Counted from the stretch's first letter, positions 16,396 to 26,080 are shown. The stretch: 64,000 nucleotides of DNA from Virgibacillus sp. LDC-1 (GCF_030137545.1 NZ_JARUVL010000004.1:62001-126000); one strand, 5' to 3'. The notes: a model not told the origin generated them from the sequence alone. Translations and numbers: made by a program.

Positions 16396-18414
16396 ATGGA
16401 TACAACGCAATATTTAGATGTATTTATCGATGAAAGCACGGAGCATTTAGAGGTCTTATACAAGCAGTTACTCGAGTTAGAAAAAAAACCTTCAGAAAAA
16501 ACAATTATTGAAGAAATATTCCGAGCAGCCCATACTTTAAAAGGAATGTCAGCAACAATGGGGTATCAGGATCTGGCTAATTTAACACACAAGCTAGAAA
16601 ATGTGTTTGACGGCATTCGGTATGACAAGCTTTCTGTTCAAGCATCTATGTTGGATATCTTATTCGAAGCAGTGGATCATCTGAATGCAATGGTGGAGGA
16701 TATTTCAAACGGAGGCAATGGTGCAAGAGATGTTGTCAATATAGCACTTCAGCTAGAAAAACTAGAAAATGGTGAAACAGTCGATTCGGATTCTACTCGT
16801 ACTCGAACTGCTGACTCTAAAGAAGCTGTATCTACGCAAGCATTCGATCATCTCGATGAATTTGAATTGTCCATTTTAAATGAATCATTGGAAAGAGGGT
16901 TCCACAATTACGAAATTATGGTGGAACTAACGAATGACTGTTTATTAAAGGGCGCACGCGTGTTTATGATCTTTGAAATACTAGAGAAGCTTGGAGAAGT
17001 AATTAAATCCTCTCCAGCTGTAACTGAACTAGAAGAAGAGAATTTCGACACGAGTTTTAACATCTTATTTGTATCCACCTCTTCTCAAAATGAAATAAAG
17101 AATAAGATTAACAAAGTTTCAGAAATTCATCATGTAGAAGTAACACCTTTCTCTGTGCAATCTAATAAAACGGAAAGAGAAGAACAGCTAACAGAAACAG
17201 ACGTAGCACAAGCAGTAAGTGATACTGAAGCGAATAATAATTCTACTTCTAAAACTGGGGCATCAACTAAAACAATTCGAGTAAATATTGAACGCCTTGA
17301 TATGTTAATGAATTTATTTGAAGAACTTGTTATTGATCGCGGAAGGCTTGAACAGATTGCAATGGATGTAAAGCATCCAGAACTAGAAGAAACCGTGGAA
17401 CGAATGACACGAGTTTCTGGTAACCTTCAAAATATTATATTAACAATGCGCATGGTTCCCGTTGACCAGGTTTTCAGTCGTTTTCCAAGAATGATTCGCA
17501 AGTTAGCTCGAGAGCTGCATAAAAACATAGAGTTAGATATTATCGGGGCTGATACGGAGTTAGACCGTACAGTAATTGATGAAATTGGTGATCCGCTCGT
17601 ACATCTTTTACGAAATGCAATTGATCATGGGATCGAAACCCCTGAAGAACGCTTGCAAAAAGGAAAGCAGGCACAAGGGACAATTAAGCTAGAAGCATTT
17701 CATAGCGGAAATCATGTTTTCATTGAAATTTCTGATGATGGAGCCGGAATTAATAAAGATAAAGTATTGAACAAAGCAATTAAAAGCGGTGTCATAACAG
17801 AAAAACAATCAGAAGCTTTAACCGACCAACAAATATTTGAGTTAATTATGGAGAGTGGATTCTCTACAGCAGAAGAAATTTCTGATATTTCTGGACGTGG
17901 AGTAGGGTTAGATGTTGTAAAAAATAAAATTGAATCATTAGGTGGAAATCTCACCATTGATTCAGAAGTTGGAAAAGGATCTGTTTTTTCAATACAATTG
18001 CCGCTGACTCTATCAATTATGTCTGTATTACTCGTTGAAATAGGAAAAGAAAAATTTGCTATTCCATTGTCCTCGATTATTGAAACTGCCGTGATTCGAA
18101 AAGACGAAATCATGTCTGCACATAAGAAAAAGATAATCGATTTTAGAGGAAATGTTGTACCACTTGCATTTTTAAAGCGTATTTTTCAAGTTCCACAAGA
18201 AGAGAAAGAAGCAGATGAATATGTTTCTGTCGTTGTTGTTAAAAAAGGTGATAAATTAGCAGGTCTTGTTGTTGATTCCTTTATTGGTCAGCAAGAGGTT
18301 GTCCTAAAATCAATGGGAGATTATTTAAGTAATATATTTGCTATATCTGGTGCAACTATTCTTGGAAATGGTGAAGTAGCATTAATTATTGATAGCAATG
18401 CACTAATTAAATAG
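16396..18414 (+). CDS. cheA: Chemotaxis histidine kinase CheA
   Basis: CheA is the receptor-coupled kinase that phosphorylates CheY and CheB. The 672-residue product has all five domains: P1 with the phosphorylated His46 in FRAAHTLKGMSAT, a P2 domain around residues 155-260, P3 dimerisation starting near 290 (TIRVNIERLDMLMNLFEELV), and P4 kinase. P4 contains the N box LLRNAIDHGIE near 407, DDGAGIN near 448 and GRGVGLDVV near 500. A CheW-like P5 domain forms the C-terminus. GGAGGGG precedes the ATG. A 90-base gap with a hairpin follows before cheW. Confidence 0.97.
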   Translation: MDTTQYLDVFIDESTEHLEVLYKQLLELEKKPSEKTIIEEIFRAAHTLKGMSATMGYQDLANLTHKLENVFDGIRYDKLSVQASMLDILFEAVDHLNAMVEDISNGGNGARDVVNIALQLEKLENGETVDSDSTRTRTADSKEAVSTQAFDHLDEFELSILNESLERGFHNYEIMVELTNDCLLKGARVFMIFEILEKLGEVIKSSPAVTELEEENFDTSFNILFVSTSSQNEIKNKINKVSEIHHVEVTPFSVQSNKTEREEQLTETDVAQAVSDTEANNNSTSKTGASTKTIRVNIERLDMLMNLFEELVIDRGRLEQIAMDVKHPELEETVERMTRVSGNLQNIILTMRMVPVDQVFSRFPRMIRKLARELHKNIELDIIGADTELDRTVIDEIGDPLVHLLRNAIDHGIETPEERLQKGKQAQGTIKLEAFHSGNHVFIEISDDGAGINKDKVLNKAIKSGVITEKQSEALTDQQIFELIMESGFSTAEEISDISGRGVGLDVVKNKIESLGGNLTIDSEVGKGSVFSIQLPLTLSIMSVLLVEIGKEKFAIPLSSIIETAVIRKDEIMSAHKKKIIDFRGNVVPLAFLKRIFQVPQEEKEADEYVSVVVVKKGDKLAGLVVDSFIGQQEVVLKSMGDYLSNIFAISGATILGNGEVALIIDSNALIK

Positions 18415-18450
18415 ATTCAAAAAGGAAAACAGCTGTTCATTGCATTAATA

Positions 18451-18479
18451 AAAGGCTAGGAATGTAAACCCTAACCTTT
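18451..18479 (+). other. Intercistronic hairpin between cheA and cheW
   Basis: AAAGGCTAGG at 18451-18460 can pair with CCTAACCTTT at 18470-18479 (ten positions, one C-A mismatch, nine-base loop). There is no U tract, so it is not a classical terminator; it may protect or punctuate the mRNA in the only sizeable gap of the chemotaxis block. Confidence 0.45.
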
Positions 18480-18504
18480 GAAAACAAACAGGGAGGCTTG
18501 AAAG

Positions 18505-18975
18505 ATGGAAAATGATATAATGCTGGACAAAAAAGTAATTGTGTTTCAATTAAAGGATGAAGAGTATGCTGTAGAAGTAAGTAAAGTAGGTGGGATTGAA
18601 CGATTACTCCCAATTACAAGAGTTCCACAAACAGCGCCATTTGTAAAAGGAGTTATTAATTTGCGTGGCGTGGTAACACCAATTATAGATCTTCGAGTTC
18701 GATTTGGGATCGAAGAACAAGAATACAACGAATCCACTAGAATTATTATTCTCAATCTTGATGATTTAGAAGTCGGACTCATTGTAGACGCTGCTAATGA
18801 TGTCATCGATATTCCAAAAGATGCTATTGAACCACCTCCAGAAGTGGTAGGAGCTGTGGATGTCGATTATATCGAGGGAGTGGCAAAACTCGATAAGCGA
18901 CTTCTTATTCTTTTAGATTTACAAAAGGTATTATCGAATGACGAAATGAATGAATTAAAACATGTTGAAGGGTAA
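18505..18975 (+). CDS. cheW: Chemotaxis coupling protein CheW
   Basis: CheW links chemoreceptors to CheA in the signalling array. The 156-residue product is a single CheW domain: VIVFQLKDEEYAVEVSKVGG at the start, then the conserved ITRVPQTAPFVKGVINLRG, VVTPIIDLR and, later, VGLIVDAANDVIDIP. Length is typical of Bacillus CheW. The ribosome binding site GGGAGG lies about 10 bases before ATG 18505. It is followed after four bases by cheC, and the whole cheA-cheW-cheC-cheD-sigD order is that of B. subtilis. Confidence 0.96.
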   Translation: MENDIMLDKKVIVFQLKDEEYAVEVSKVGGIERLLPITRVPQTAPFVKGVINLRGVVTPIIDLRVRFGIEEQEYNESTRIIILNLDDLEVGLIVDAANDVIDIPKDAIEPPPEVVGAVDVDYIEGVAKLDKRLLILLDLQKVLSNDEMNELKHVEG

Positions 18976-18979
18976 TGGA

Positions 18980-19615
18980 ATGCACTTCAATCAACTTACG
19001 AGCATGCAAAAGGATGTACTGCGAGAGATTGGCAATATCGGTGCTGGAAATGCAGCAACTTCCTTATCCAAGCTCCTTAATAAAAAAATTGACATGCAGG
19101 TTCCAGCAGTAAACATTGTTGCATTTGATGAAGTTATGGATTTATTAGGCGGGCCTGAGAACTTAATTGTAGCGATCATGTTTCGAATTCATGGGGATGC
19201 ACCAGGTACTGTTTTCTTTATTTTATCGATGGAAGAAGCAGTTGAGTTGGTTAATGAAGTGACAGGCAATGAAATTACGCTTTATGATGACGATCAAGTG
19301 CCAAACGATTTAGCGATATCTGCGCTACAAGAAATTGGCAACATTTTAACAGGTTCTTATTTATCAGCTCTATCTGACTTTACAGATTTGGATTTACATC
19401 CTTCTATTCCATATTTTGGTATTGATATGGCGGGAGCGATATTAACGGTTGGCTTAAATGAGTTATCACAAGTATCGGACTATGCGATTATTATTGATAC
19501 GAAAATAAACAAAAAGAAACACATGGATGGGAATATGGGGCAGTTCTTTTTCCTGCCCGATCCAGAGGCGTTTTCAAAGCTATTTCATGCATTAGGGATT
19601 AACGGCTATGAATAA
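18980..19615 (+). CDS. cheC: CheY-P phosphatase CheC
   Basis: CheC dephosphorylates CheY-P and binds CheD, forming part of the Bacillus-type adaptation system. The 211-residue product shows the two active-site helices: [21 protein letters not shown] near residue 10 and [20 protein letters not shown] near residue 113, each with the Glu and Asn needed for activity. The C-terminus is shorter than FliY because there is no FliN domain. I chose ATG 18980, preceded by AAGG with suitable spacing; the ATG at 18962 lies inside cheW. It overlaps cheD by eight bases, in keeping with a joint function. Confidence 0.94.
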   Translation: MHFNQLTSMQKDVLREIGNIGAGNAATSLSKLLNKKIDMQVPAVNIVAFDEVMDLLGGPENLIVAIMFRIHGDAPGTVFFILSMEEAVELVNEVTGNEITLYDDDQVPNDLAISALQEIGNILTGSYLSALSDFTDLDLHPSIPYFGIDMAGAILTVGLNELSQVSDYAIIIDTKINKKKHMDGNMGQFFFLPDPEAFSKLFHALGINGYE

Positions 19616-20105
19616 GATGCAAACCGTGATTAAAGTAGGTATAGCAGATCTTAATATCGTAAAAGCACCAGACACGATTCGTACTTCTGGACTTGGCTCA
19701 TGTGTTGGGGCGGTGATTTATGATTTACCAAAGAAAATTGCTGGTATGGCACATGTTATGCTACCTGACTCAAGCCTGAATAAGCAATCTAATTTAAATG
19801 AAAGTAAGTACGCAGATACAGCAATACCCAAGTTAATTGAGCTATTAGTAGAAAATGGTGCTAGAAAATCTTCCCTTCAGGCGAAGTTGGCTGGTGGAGC
19901 ACAGATGTTTCAATTGTCTGTAAGCTCGGATACAATGCGGATAGGTCCAAGAAATGTAGAGGCGGTTGAAAGGCAACTTGAAATTTTTCGTATTCCAATC
20001 ATTGCTTCTGACGTGGGTGGCAATTGCGGACGGACGATTGAATTTGAACCAGAAACAGGTAAATTAAAAATTAAGACAGTAAACAAAGGTGAAACGTATA
20101 TTTAA
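19608..20105 (+). CDS. cheD: Chemoreceptor glutamine deamidase CheD
   Basis: CheD deamidates receptor glutamines and acts with CheC in adaptation. The 165-residue product has the family core: [19 protein letters not shown], then [12 protein letters not shown] with the catalytic Cys at about residue 38, the His in MAHVMLPDS at about 55, and [10 protein letters not shown] further on. The C-terminal [20 protein letters not shown] is also conserved. It overlaps cheC by eight bases; a second in-frame ATG at 19617 is possible and would remove three residues. Confidence 0.94.
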   Translation: MNKMQTVIKVGIADLNIVKAPDTIRTSGLGSCVGAVIYDLPKKIAGMAHVMLPDSSLNKQSNLNESKYADTAIPKLIELLVENGARKSSLQAKLAGGAQMFQLSVSSDTMRIGPRNVEAVERQLEIFRIPIIASDVGGNCGRTIEFEPETGKLKIKTVNKGETYI

Positions 20106-20133
20106 CTAATGGACATGGAGAGGAGCGTATGGA

Positions 20134-20913
20134 ATGAAAAAAAATCAATCTCCTCTAGAGCAAGAGCTATGGAATCGATGGCTCCAGGATAAGGATTGTC
20201 ATGCAGCAGATGACTTAATACAACACTACATGTATCTTGTTAGTTTTCATGTAGAAAGAACTGCGAGTCACTTGCCAAGCATGATTAGTAAAGATGATTT
20301 AAGAAGCTATGGATTGTTAGGTTTGTTTGATGCATTAAAGAAGTTTGAGCCTAGCCGAGAATTGAAATTTGATACATATGCTTCCTTCCGAATAAAAGGG
20401 GCAATCATTGATGGATTACGAAGAGATGATTGGGTGCCTCGGTCCATCAGAGAAAAATCAAAAAAAATTGATCATGCCGCTCAGGAGCTTTTTCAAAAAC
20501 TTCAAAGAGAACCAACATCGGAGGAAATAGCTAATAAAGTAGGATTAGATGTAAAAGAGGTCGAAACAATTGTAAAGGACGCATTGTTTACAAGCATGCT
20601 GTCCATTGAAGAAAAACCAAAAGAAAATGCACAGGATCGAAAAGAGGGAATTGGCTATTCAATTCCAGATGAAATGGTTATAAAACCAGAAGACAATATT
20701 CTAAACCTTGAATTAAAGGATGAACTTAAGGAAGGGATAAAAGCGCTCAATAAGAACGAACAGATAATTATTAGTTTGTTTTACAATGATGAGCTAACAT
20801 TTACGGAAATTGGACATGTATTAGGATTAACTACATCACGGATTTCACAAATTCATAAAAATGCAATTTTCAAGCTCCGTAAAACGCTTGGGAAAGTTGT
20901 CGTTCACTTTTAG
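20134..20913 (+). CDS. sigD: Flagellar/motility sigma factor SigD (sigma-28)
   Basis: SigD directs RNA polymerase to late flagellar, chemotaxis and autolysin genes. The 259-residue product has region 2 (DDLRSYGLLGLFDALKKFEP, then FDTYASFRIKGAIIDGLRRDDWVPRS), region 3 (REPTSEEIANKVGLDVKEVE) and region 4 with a helix-turn-helix (LTFTEIGHVLGLTTSRISQIH). Its length matches sigma-28 of Bacillus (254). GGAGAGGAG lies upstream of ATG 20134. As in B. subtilis it is near the end of the fla/che operon, so its level depends on transcription reaching this far. Confidence 0.96.
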   Translation: MKKNQSPLEQELWNRWLQDKDCHAADDLIQHYMYLVSFHVERTASHLPSMISKDDLRSYGLLGLFDALKKFEPSRELKFDTYASFRIKGAIIDGLRRDDWVPRSIREKSKKIDHAAQELFQKLQREPTSEEIANKVGLDVKEVETIVKDALFTSMLSIEEKPKENAQDRKEGIGYSIPDEMVIKPEDNILNLELKDELKEGIKALNKNEQIIISLFYNDELTFTEIGHVLGLTTSRISQIHKNAIFKLRKTLGKVVVHF

Positions 20914-20983
20914 TCTGCATGTGATGGTTGAGTAACTTTTTCATTATGATAGTGTTGCGAATATACTAAAGGGGCTAAGAATC

Positions 20984-22357
20984 ATGGAACAATTACAAAG
21001 ATTTTTTAAGATTAATAATTCTAAGGATCGAATGAACGCTTATCTTCATTGTACGGATGAATATAGCGAATTAGATGTACAGCTTCACGAATCAGATATG
21101 ATTAATTTTTTGAAGCAGCAAAATATTCGGTTTGGTATAATCCAAGAAAATGTACAACTAATTGTATCTAAGGATGCTTCCATTCAATTTCCACTACTCA
21201 TTGCCCAAGGAACTCCAGCACAACATGGAAAAGACAGTGAAACAACTTATGAATTTGACTTCAGCACAGAGATTACCAAAAGTGATGACTGGAATTTCAG
21301 AGATGTCATGCGTATTCCGTCTGTTAAAAGCGGACAGCGCCTTGCTACGATTACGGAACCAACAAAGGGTCAAGATGGAATGGATATTTTTGGTAATAAA
21401 CTAGCAGCCAGAGATGGAAAACCGAGTAATGTTAAACCAGGTAAACATGTTATTTATAAAGAATCAGATTTATCCTTTTATGCAGATGCGGACGGTCAGG
21501 TTAGTGTGAATGATCGTTTTATCCATGTGCATAATGTATATGAATTAAATGAAACGATAACGATGAAAACAGGGAACATTGATTTTGTTGGTTCCATCAT
21601 TATAAAAGGGGATATCCCATCTGGATATACTGTAAAAGCAGAGGGAGACATTAAAGTTTTCGGAATGGTTGAGGCAGCTACGGTTATTTCAGGTGGTTCC
21701 ATTATGATTTCAGAAGGATTAGCTGGTTTACAGAAGGGTGTGCTTAAGGCAGCAGACAGTATTCATATCGGCTATATAAATCAAGGAATTGTGCACGCAG
21801 GAAAGGATTTGTATGTAGAAAATTCAATATTGCATAGTGAATGTACTGCAGAGAATCAAGTTTTCTGCCAACGAGGAAATATTATTGGTGGATCATTATC
21901 TGCTGGAAAATCGATTGAAGCAAAGGATATTGGGAATCGATTAAATACGAAAACAGAATTATATTTCGGGATTATGAAGGAAGTTAATGAGCGTGAACAA
22001 AAACTGAATGCAGAGAAGAAGGAACTGCAAGCCACATTAATAAAGCTTGAAGCGATTGGCAAAAAATTAGCCCAAAATACAAGCATTCAAAATCAAGATG
22101 CCAAAATGAGAATCACCTTGCTACGCCAACAAAATTCCATGTATAAAGTGAAGAAAAGATTGGAAGAAATTGATTCTCTTCTTCAGCAAACGAATGCGAG
22201 TATTGGAAAAGAAGAGGAAGCGACTTTACTTGTAAGAGATCATTTATTTCCAAATGTAATCGTTTCATTTGGAAAATATAAACGATTAATTAATACAAAT
22301 CATAAATATGTTAAAATAAAACTAGAACAAAATGAAATCGTAATCAACAGCCTGTAA
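20984..22357 (+). CDS. fapA: FapA family protein (DUF342, flagellar assembly protein A)
   Basis: The 457-residue protein is of the FapA/DUF342 family. An N-terminal domain is followed by TITEPTKGQDGMDIFGNKL at about residue 125, a right-handed beta-helix-like repeat region at about 190-310 (FVGSIIIKGDIPSGYTVKAEG, SGGSIMISEG, VHAGKDLYVENSIL, GNIIGGSLSAGKSIEAKDIG), and a coiled coil at about 325-420. The exact role is unknown; FapA proteins are linked to flagellar assembly or placement in some species. It sits between sigD and swrB, where B. subtilis has no gene. AAGGGGC precedes the ATG. Confidence 0.87.
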   Translation: MEQLQRFFKINNSKDRMNAYLHCTDEYSELDVQLHESDMINFLKQQNIRFGIIQENVQLIVSKDASIQFPLLIAQGTPAQHGKDSETTYEFDFSTEITKSDDWNFRDVMRIPSVKSGQRLATITEPTKGQDGMDIFGNKLAARDGKPSNVKPGKHVIYKESDLSFYADADGQVSVNDRFIHVHNVYELNETITMKTGNIDFVGSIIIKGDIPSGYTVKAEGDIKVFGMVEAATVISGGSIMISEGLAGLQKGVLKAADSIHIGYINQGIVHAGKDLYVENSILHSECTAENQVFCQRGNIIGGSLSAGKSIEAKDIGNRLNTKTELYFGIMKEVNEREQKLNAEKKELQATLIKLEAIGKKLAQNTSIQNQDAKMRITLLRQQNSMYKVKKRLEEIDSLLQQTNASIGKEEEATLLVRDHLFPNVIVSFGKYKRLINTNHKYVKIKLEQNEIVINSL

Positions 22358-22412
22358 TCAGGCATCCAACCTTTTAAATATAGTTCTTACCAATACTAAG
22401 GATGTGGTTCTA

Positions 22413-22718
22413 TTGAGTTGGAAGTCAATAGAGATGCAAGTAGCGCTGCCAAGAGTACAGGATGCAGGAAAACAACAAGAACAAATGCTTAAGCAAAATC
22501 AGCATTTCCAAGAGTCGCTTGCACAAAGTCAATTAAAGCAAGAATTAGCAAAACGTAAAAAAGTAAATGAATTAGAACAGTTTGATTATGTGAAAATGAA
22601 TAAGCAAGAAGAAAAACAGCAGCATGAGCGCCACAAAGAGGAAAAAAAAGACGAGCAAGAAAAACAAGCACGGAACGAACATCCTTACTTAGGAAATACC
22701 ATTGATTATAGAAGATAG
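22413..22718 (+). CDS. Small, very charged Gln/Lys/Glu-rich protein of unknown function
   Basis: I do not recognise a named family. The 101-residue product (from TTG 22413, with AAGGATG at 22399-22405 upstream) is almost all Gln, Lys, Glu and His after a short ordered start (MSWKSIEMQVALPRVQDAGK); the middle (QLKQELAKRKKVNELEQFDYV) could form a helix, and it ends NTIDYRR. There is no membrane segment or cysteine. A GTG at 22404 is an alternative start. Its place between fapA and swrB, 11 bases before the latter, suggests a flagellar or swarming accessory role, which is inference only. Confidence 0.7.
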   Translation: MSWKSIEMQVALPRVQDAGKQQEQMLKQNQHFQESLAQSQLKQELAKRKKVNELEQFDYVKMNKQEEKQQHERHKEEKKDEQEKQARNEHPYLGNTIDYRR

Positions 22719-22729
22719 AAGGGGTTAAA

Positions 22730-23209
22730 ATGATTTCATTTTTATTGTTTGTAAGCTTTTTATTACATCTTATTTCTTTGACAGTTATTTTTATCATATT
22801 TAAGCAATCATATCATTCTAAACAACAAGCACCAGATGAGCTTATTCAGCTCATGGAAACGTATATCGAGGAAATAAAAGAAGAAAATAGGCGGTTACAG
22901 GAAGATATCTTATTATCGAAGGCCAAGGAAAAGGCCAATTTCGCTGCTACTCCAGCATATATAAAGAACGAGAAGGTAGCTAAGTCAGAAGTAGTGGCTA
23001 CGAATGAGGAACAGGATGAATCGTTAATCCATGCAAAAGGAAAAGATGATCAAACAGATGACCAAGTTGAAGCTTCTTTACAAGCAAGGATTTTACAGCT
23101 ACATCATCTAGGGAAAAGTACAGATGCAATTGCAAAAGAGTTAAACTGTGGAAAAACAGAAGCAGCTTTAATTATAAAATTACATGCAAAAAATAATAGA
23201 AATACTTGA
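22730..23209 (+). CDS. swrB: SwrB-like swarming/flagellar export regulator
   Basis: The 159-residue product has one N-terminal membrane helix at about residues 2-24 (FLLFVSFLLHLISLTVIFIIF), a charged coiled-coil middle (LIQLMETYIEEIKEENRRL), and a C-terminal helix-turn-helix-like segment (RILQLHHLGKSTDAIAKEL, then CGKTEAALIIKLH). This layout, the length and the position at the end of the fla/che operon before rpsB match B. subtilis SwrB (167 residues), which promotes flagellar export apparatus assembly during swarming. Sequence conservation of SwrB is low, so the call leans on context and architecture. AAGGGG precedes the ATG. Confidence 0.75.
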   Translation: MISFLLFVSFLLHLISLTVIFIIFKQSYHSKQQAPDELIQLMETYIEEIKEENRRLQEDILLSKAKEKANFAATPAYIKNEKVAKSEVVATNEEQDESLIHAKGKDDQTDDQVEASLQARILQLHHLGKSTDAIAKELNCGKTEAALIIKLHAKNNRNT

Positions 23210-23256
23210 TTGCATCATTATCGTATGATATATTTATTTTTGGTGTAAATACCAAG

Positions 23257-23275
23257 TTCATTCAAATTGAATGAA
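23257..23275 (+). repeat. 19-base palindrome between swrB and the rpsB promoter
   Basis: TTCATTCAA and TTGAATGAA form perfect nine-base arms around one central A. There is no U tract after it, so it is a weak candidate for the end of the fla/che operon; alternatively it is a regulator site upstream of the rpsB -35 at 23295. Confidence 0.5.
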
Positions 23276-23294
23276 TCAGGATAAAAACACACGT

Positions 23295-23323
23295 TTGTTA
23301 ATTTGTATATGTGGTGCCATAAT
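23295..23323 (+). promoter_or_regulatory. Likely sigma-A promoter of rpsB
   Basis: TTGTTA (23295-23300), a 17-base spacer, and CATAAT (23318-23323) preceded by TG one base before (extended -10). Transcription would start near 23331 and give a leader of about 75 bases that includes the small hairpin GGGTT/AACCC and the rpsB ribosome binding site TAGGAGG. Confidence 0.7.
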
Positions 23324-23405
23324 TCGGGTTCTAATTACGGAAACCCTTGGTCTTTATACAAAAATGATGCAAACGGAGGAAAAAAACCATTAGGAGGAAA
23401 AAAGA

Positions 23406-24158
23406 ATGTCAGTAATTTCTATGAAGCAATTGCTTGAAGCAGGTGTTCACTTTGGACACCAAACTCGCCGTTGGAATCCAAAAATGAAAAAGTATATTTT
23501 CACGGAAAGAAACGGTATTTATATTATTGACCTACAAAAAACAGTGAAGAAGGTTGAAGAAGCATACAATTTCGTAAAGGACATTGCTGCAAATGGTGGA
23601 ACGGTTCTTTTCGTAGGTACGAAAAAACAAGCACAGGACTCTGTTCGCGATGAAGCAACACGTTCTGGAATGTTTTATGTAAACCAACGCTGGTTAGGTG
23701 GAACATTAACAAACTTCCAAACAATCCGTAAACGTATCAATCGTTTAAAGGATATTGAGCGTATGGAAGAAGACGGTACATTCGACGTATTACCGAAGAA
23801 AGAAGTTGTGAATCTTCTTAAAGAAAAAGAACGTCTTGTTAAATTCCTAGGTGGAATTAAAGAAATGAAAAAGCTTCCAGATGCTTTATTCGTAATTGAT
23901 CCACGTAAAGAACGTATTGCAATTGCGGAAGCGCATAAGCTAAACATACCGATTGTTGGTATCGTTGATACGAACTGTGATCCAGATGAAATTGATTATG
24001 TTATTCCTGCAAACGATGACGCTATCCGTGCTGTAAAGCTTCTTACATCTAAAATGGCCGACGCTATTTTAGAAGTAAAGCAAGGCGAAGAATTAGAAGA
24101 AGCTAAGGTTGAGGAAATTAAAGAAGAAGCGACTCAAGAAGAAGCTGTACAAGAATAA
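23406..24158 (+). CDS. rpsB: 30S ribosomal protein uS2
   Basis: The 250-residue product is ribosomal protein S2 of the small subunit. Signatures are [52 protein letters not shown] and [22 protein letters not shown], followed by an acidic tail rich in Glu that is usual in Bacillaceae. TAGGAGG lies 10 bases before ATG 23406. The gene starts a new unit with its own promoter upstream and a strong terminator after it, so tsf is read separately or by read-through. Confidence 0.98.
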   Translation: MSVISMKQLLEAGVHFGHQTRRWNPKMKKYIFTERNGIYIIDLQKTVKKVEEAYNFVKDIAANGGTVLFVGTKKQAQDSVRDEATRSGMFYVNQRWLGGTLTNFQTIRKRINRLKDIERMEEDGTFDVLPKKEVVNLLKEKERLVKFLGGIKEMKKLPDALFVIDPRKERIAIAEAHKLNIPIVGIVDTNCDPDEIDYVIPANDDAIRAVKLLTSKMADAILEVKQGEELEEAKVEEIKEEATQEEAVQE

Positions 24159-24175
24159 ATTTTCAAGAAAAGGTC

Positions 24176-24212
24176 AGGTGATAAGAGGATAAGCCTTTTA
24201 TCACCTTTTTTG
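24176..24212 (+). terminator. Intrinsic terminator after rpsB
   Basis: Thirteen base pairs, AGGTGATAAGAGG with CCTTTTATCACCT (one G-U), a five-base loop ATAAG and a run of T to 24211. It lies 18 bases after the rpsB stop and is one of the clearest terminators in the window. Confidence 0.9.
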
Positions 24213-24260
24213 AAAGAGATATTTCACTTGATTTAGGTGCTTCCTATAACTATGAGTGAT

Positions 24261-24289
24261 TTGTTAAGTTACAGCGTATTACTTATAGA
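24261..24289 (+). promoter_or_regulatory. Likely sigma-A promoter of tsf
   Basis: TTGTTA (24261-24266), 17-base spacer, TATAGA (24284-24289). It lies between the rpsB terminator and tsf, leaving a leader of about 70 bases. Fit to consensus is fair. Confidence 0.55.
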
Positions 24290-24363
24290 TCCAACATCAC
24301 TTGCGGGGTTATCTAATTCAAGACTTAAAAATTTAGCATCAAAACATTCAAGGAGGATTTATG

Positions 24364-25248
24364 ATGGCAATTACTGCACAAATGGTTAAAGAATTACGCG
24401 AAAAAACAGGCGCTGGCATGATGGATTGTAAAAAAGCGTTACAAGAAACAGACGGAAATATTGAAAAAGCAATTGATTATCTTCGCGAAAAAGGAATTGC
24501 AAAAGCTGCTAAGAAAGCAGATCGTATTGCAGCTGAAGGTTCCACATATATTGAAGTTCACAATAATACAGCAGTACTTTTAGAAGTAAACTGTGAAACA
24601 GACTTTGTAACAAAAAATGATCAGTTTAAACAACTTCTTGCAGACTTAGGAAAGCATTTAGTTGAACAAAAGCCTACAACCGTTGAAGAAGCATTACAGC
24701 AAAAGCTTCATGGTGAAGGAGACACTGTAGAAACATATATTAATGGTGCGGTTGCAAAAATTGGAGAAAAAATCTCCCTACGCCGTTTCACGATTTTAAC
24801 TAAAGGCGATAATGATACATTCGGAAGCTACCTGCATATGGGTGGACGAATCGGTGTATTGACATTGCTAGAAGGTACGACAGATGAACAAGTTGCGAAA
24901 GATGTCGCAATGCATGTTGCTGCTGTTAACCCAAGCTATGTTTCACGTGACGAGGTTGCAGAAGAAGAAGTAAACCGTGAGCGCGAAGTACTAAAAACAC
25001 AAGCACTTAATGAAGGTAAACCAGAAAAAATCGTTGAAAAGATGGTTGAAGGTCGACTAGGTAAATTCTTTGAAGATATTTGCTTGCTCGAGCAAAGCTT
25101 TGTAAAGGATCCAGACCAGAAAGTGAAGAAATACGTTGCTGATAAAAATGCTACAGTAAAAGCATTTGTTCGTTATGAAGTTGGCGAAGGTATGGAGAAG
25201 CGTGAAGAAAACTTTGCTGAAGAAGTAATGAGTCAAATTAAAAAATAA
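24364..25248 (+). CDS. tsf: Elongation factor Ts
   Basis: EF-Ts exchanges nucleotide on EF-Tu during translation. The 294-residue product opens with [20 protein letters not shown] and [20 protein letters not shown] (the UBA-like domain), and contains [15 protein letters not shown], the conserved contact with EF-Tu. ATG 24364 was preferred to the adjacent ATG 24361 because AGGAGG at 24351-24356 is seven bases from it and Bacillus EF-Ts starts MAITAQ. Length matches the B. subtilis protein (293). Confidence 0.98.
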   Translation: MAITAQMVKELREKTGAGMMDCKKALQETDGNIEKAIDYLREKGIAKAAKKADRIAAEGSTYIEVHNNTAVLLEVNCETDFVTKNDQFKQLLADLGKHLVEQKPTTVEEALQQKLHGEGDTVETYINGAVAKIGEKISLRRFTILTKGDNDTFGSYLHMGGRIGVLTLLEGTTDEQVAKDVAMHVAAVNPSYVSRDEVAEEEVNREREVLKTQALNEGKPEKIVEKMVEGRLGKFFEDICLLEQSFVKDPDQKVKKYVADKNATVKAFVRYEVGEGMEKREENFAEEVMSQIKK

Positions 25249-25259
25249 AAGCTATTGTC

Positions 25260-25288
25260 ATAGGGGACATCTATTGTTCCCTATTTCT
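25260..25288 (+). terminator. Weak terminator or attenuator between tsf and pyrH
   Basis: ATAGGGGAC (25260-25268) pairs with GTTCCCTAT (25276-25284), nine pairs with one G-U and a seven-base loop, followed only by TTCTC. The short U tract suggests partial termination. Confidence 0.45.
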
Positions 25289-25357
25289 CAATAGAATTAC
25301 TTAACGATACAAACAAACAAGAATAAATAAACATATAAATTTTCTATGGAGGTTATT

Positions 25358-26080
25358 ATGACAACAGCTGGTTACCGTAGAATCGTTTTAAAGCTTAGCG
25401 GAGAAGCACTTAGTGGAGAACAAGGTTATGGTATTGAACCTAGTGTTATTCAGTCAATTGCAAATCAAGTAAAGGAAGTGGCTGAATTAGGTGTAGAGAT
25501 TGCCATTGTTGTAGGCGGAGGAAACATTTGGCGTGGTAAGGTTGGCAGTGAAATGGGAATGGATCGTGCAACCGCAGATTATATGGGAATGCTTGCTACG
25601 ATTATGAATTCGCTTGCTTTGCAGGATAGTTTGGAAAACATCGGTATTCCAACAAGAGTACAAACTTCCATAGAGATGCGCCAAGTAGCTGAACCATACA
25701 TTCGTAGAAAAGCAATCCGTCATCTAGAGAAAAAGCGCGTTGTTATTTTTGCAGCTGGAACAGGAAATCCTTACTTCTCGACAGATACAACCGCAGCATT
25801 AAGAGCTGCTGAAATTGAAGCTGAAGTAATACTAATGGCAAAAAATAATGTAGATGGTGTTTACTCTGATGATCCTAAGCTTAATAAAGATGCGTTTAAA
25901 TATGACCGGTTATCCTTTATGGATATGCTGAACGAAGGGCTAGGCGTAATGGACTCAACAGCATCCTCTCTATGCATGGATAACGACATTCCGCTCATCG
26001 TGTTCTCTATTACAGATAACGGTAATATTAAAAAAGCAGTTCTTGGTGAAACAATTGGAACTACTATAAGGGGGAAATAA
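25358..26080 (+). CDS. pyrH: UMP kinase PyrH
   Basis: PyrH converts UMP to UDP in pyrimidine nucleotide synthesis. The 240-residue product is an amino-acid-kinase-fold protein with [19 protein letters not shown] near the start, [29 protein letters not shown], and the C-terminal [14 protein letters not shown] and [11 protein letters not shown]. The start is ATG 25358, five bases after GGAGG at 25349-25353; the ATG at 25346 precedes that site. It stands three bases before frr. Confidence 0.97.
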   Translation: MTTAGYRRIVLKLSGEALSGEQGYGIEPSVIQSIANQVKEVAELGVEIAIVVGGGNIWRGKVGSEMGMDRATADYMGMLATIMNSLALQDSLENIGIPTRVQTSIEMRQVAEPYIRRKAIRHLEKKRVVIFAAGTGNPYFSTDTTAALRAAEIEAEVILMAKNNVDGVYSDDPKLNKDAFKYDRLSFMDMLNEGLGVMDSTASSLCMDNDIPLIVFSITDNGNIKKAVLGETIGTTIRGK

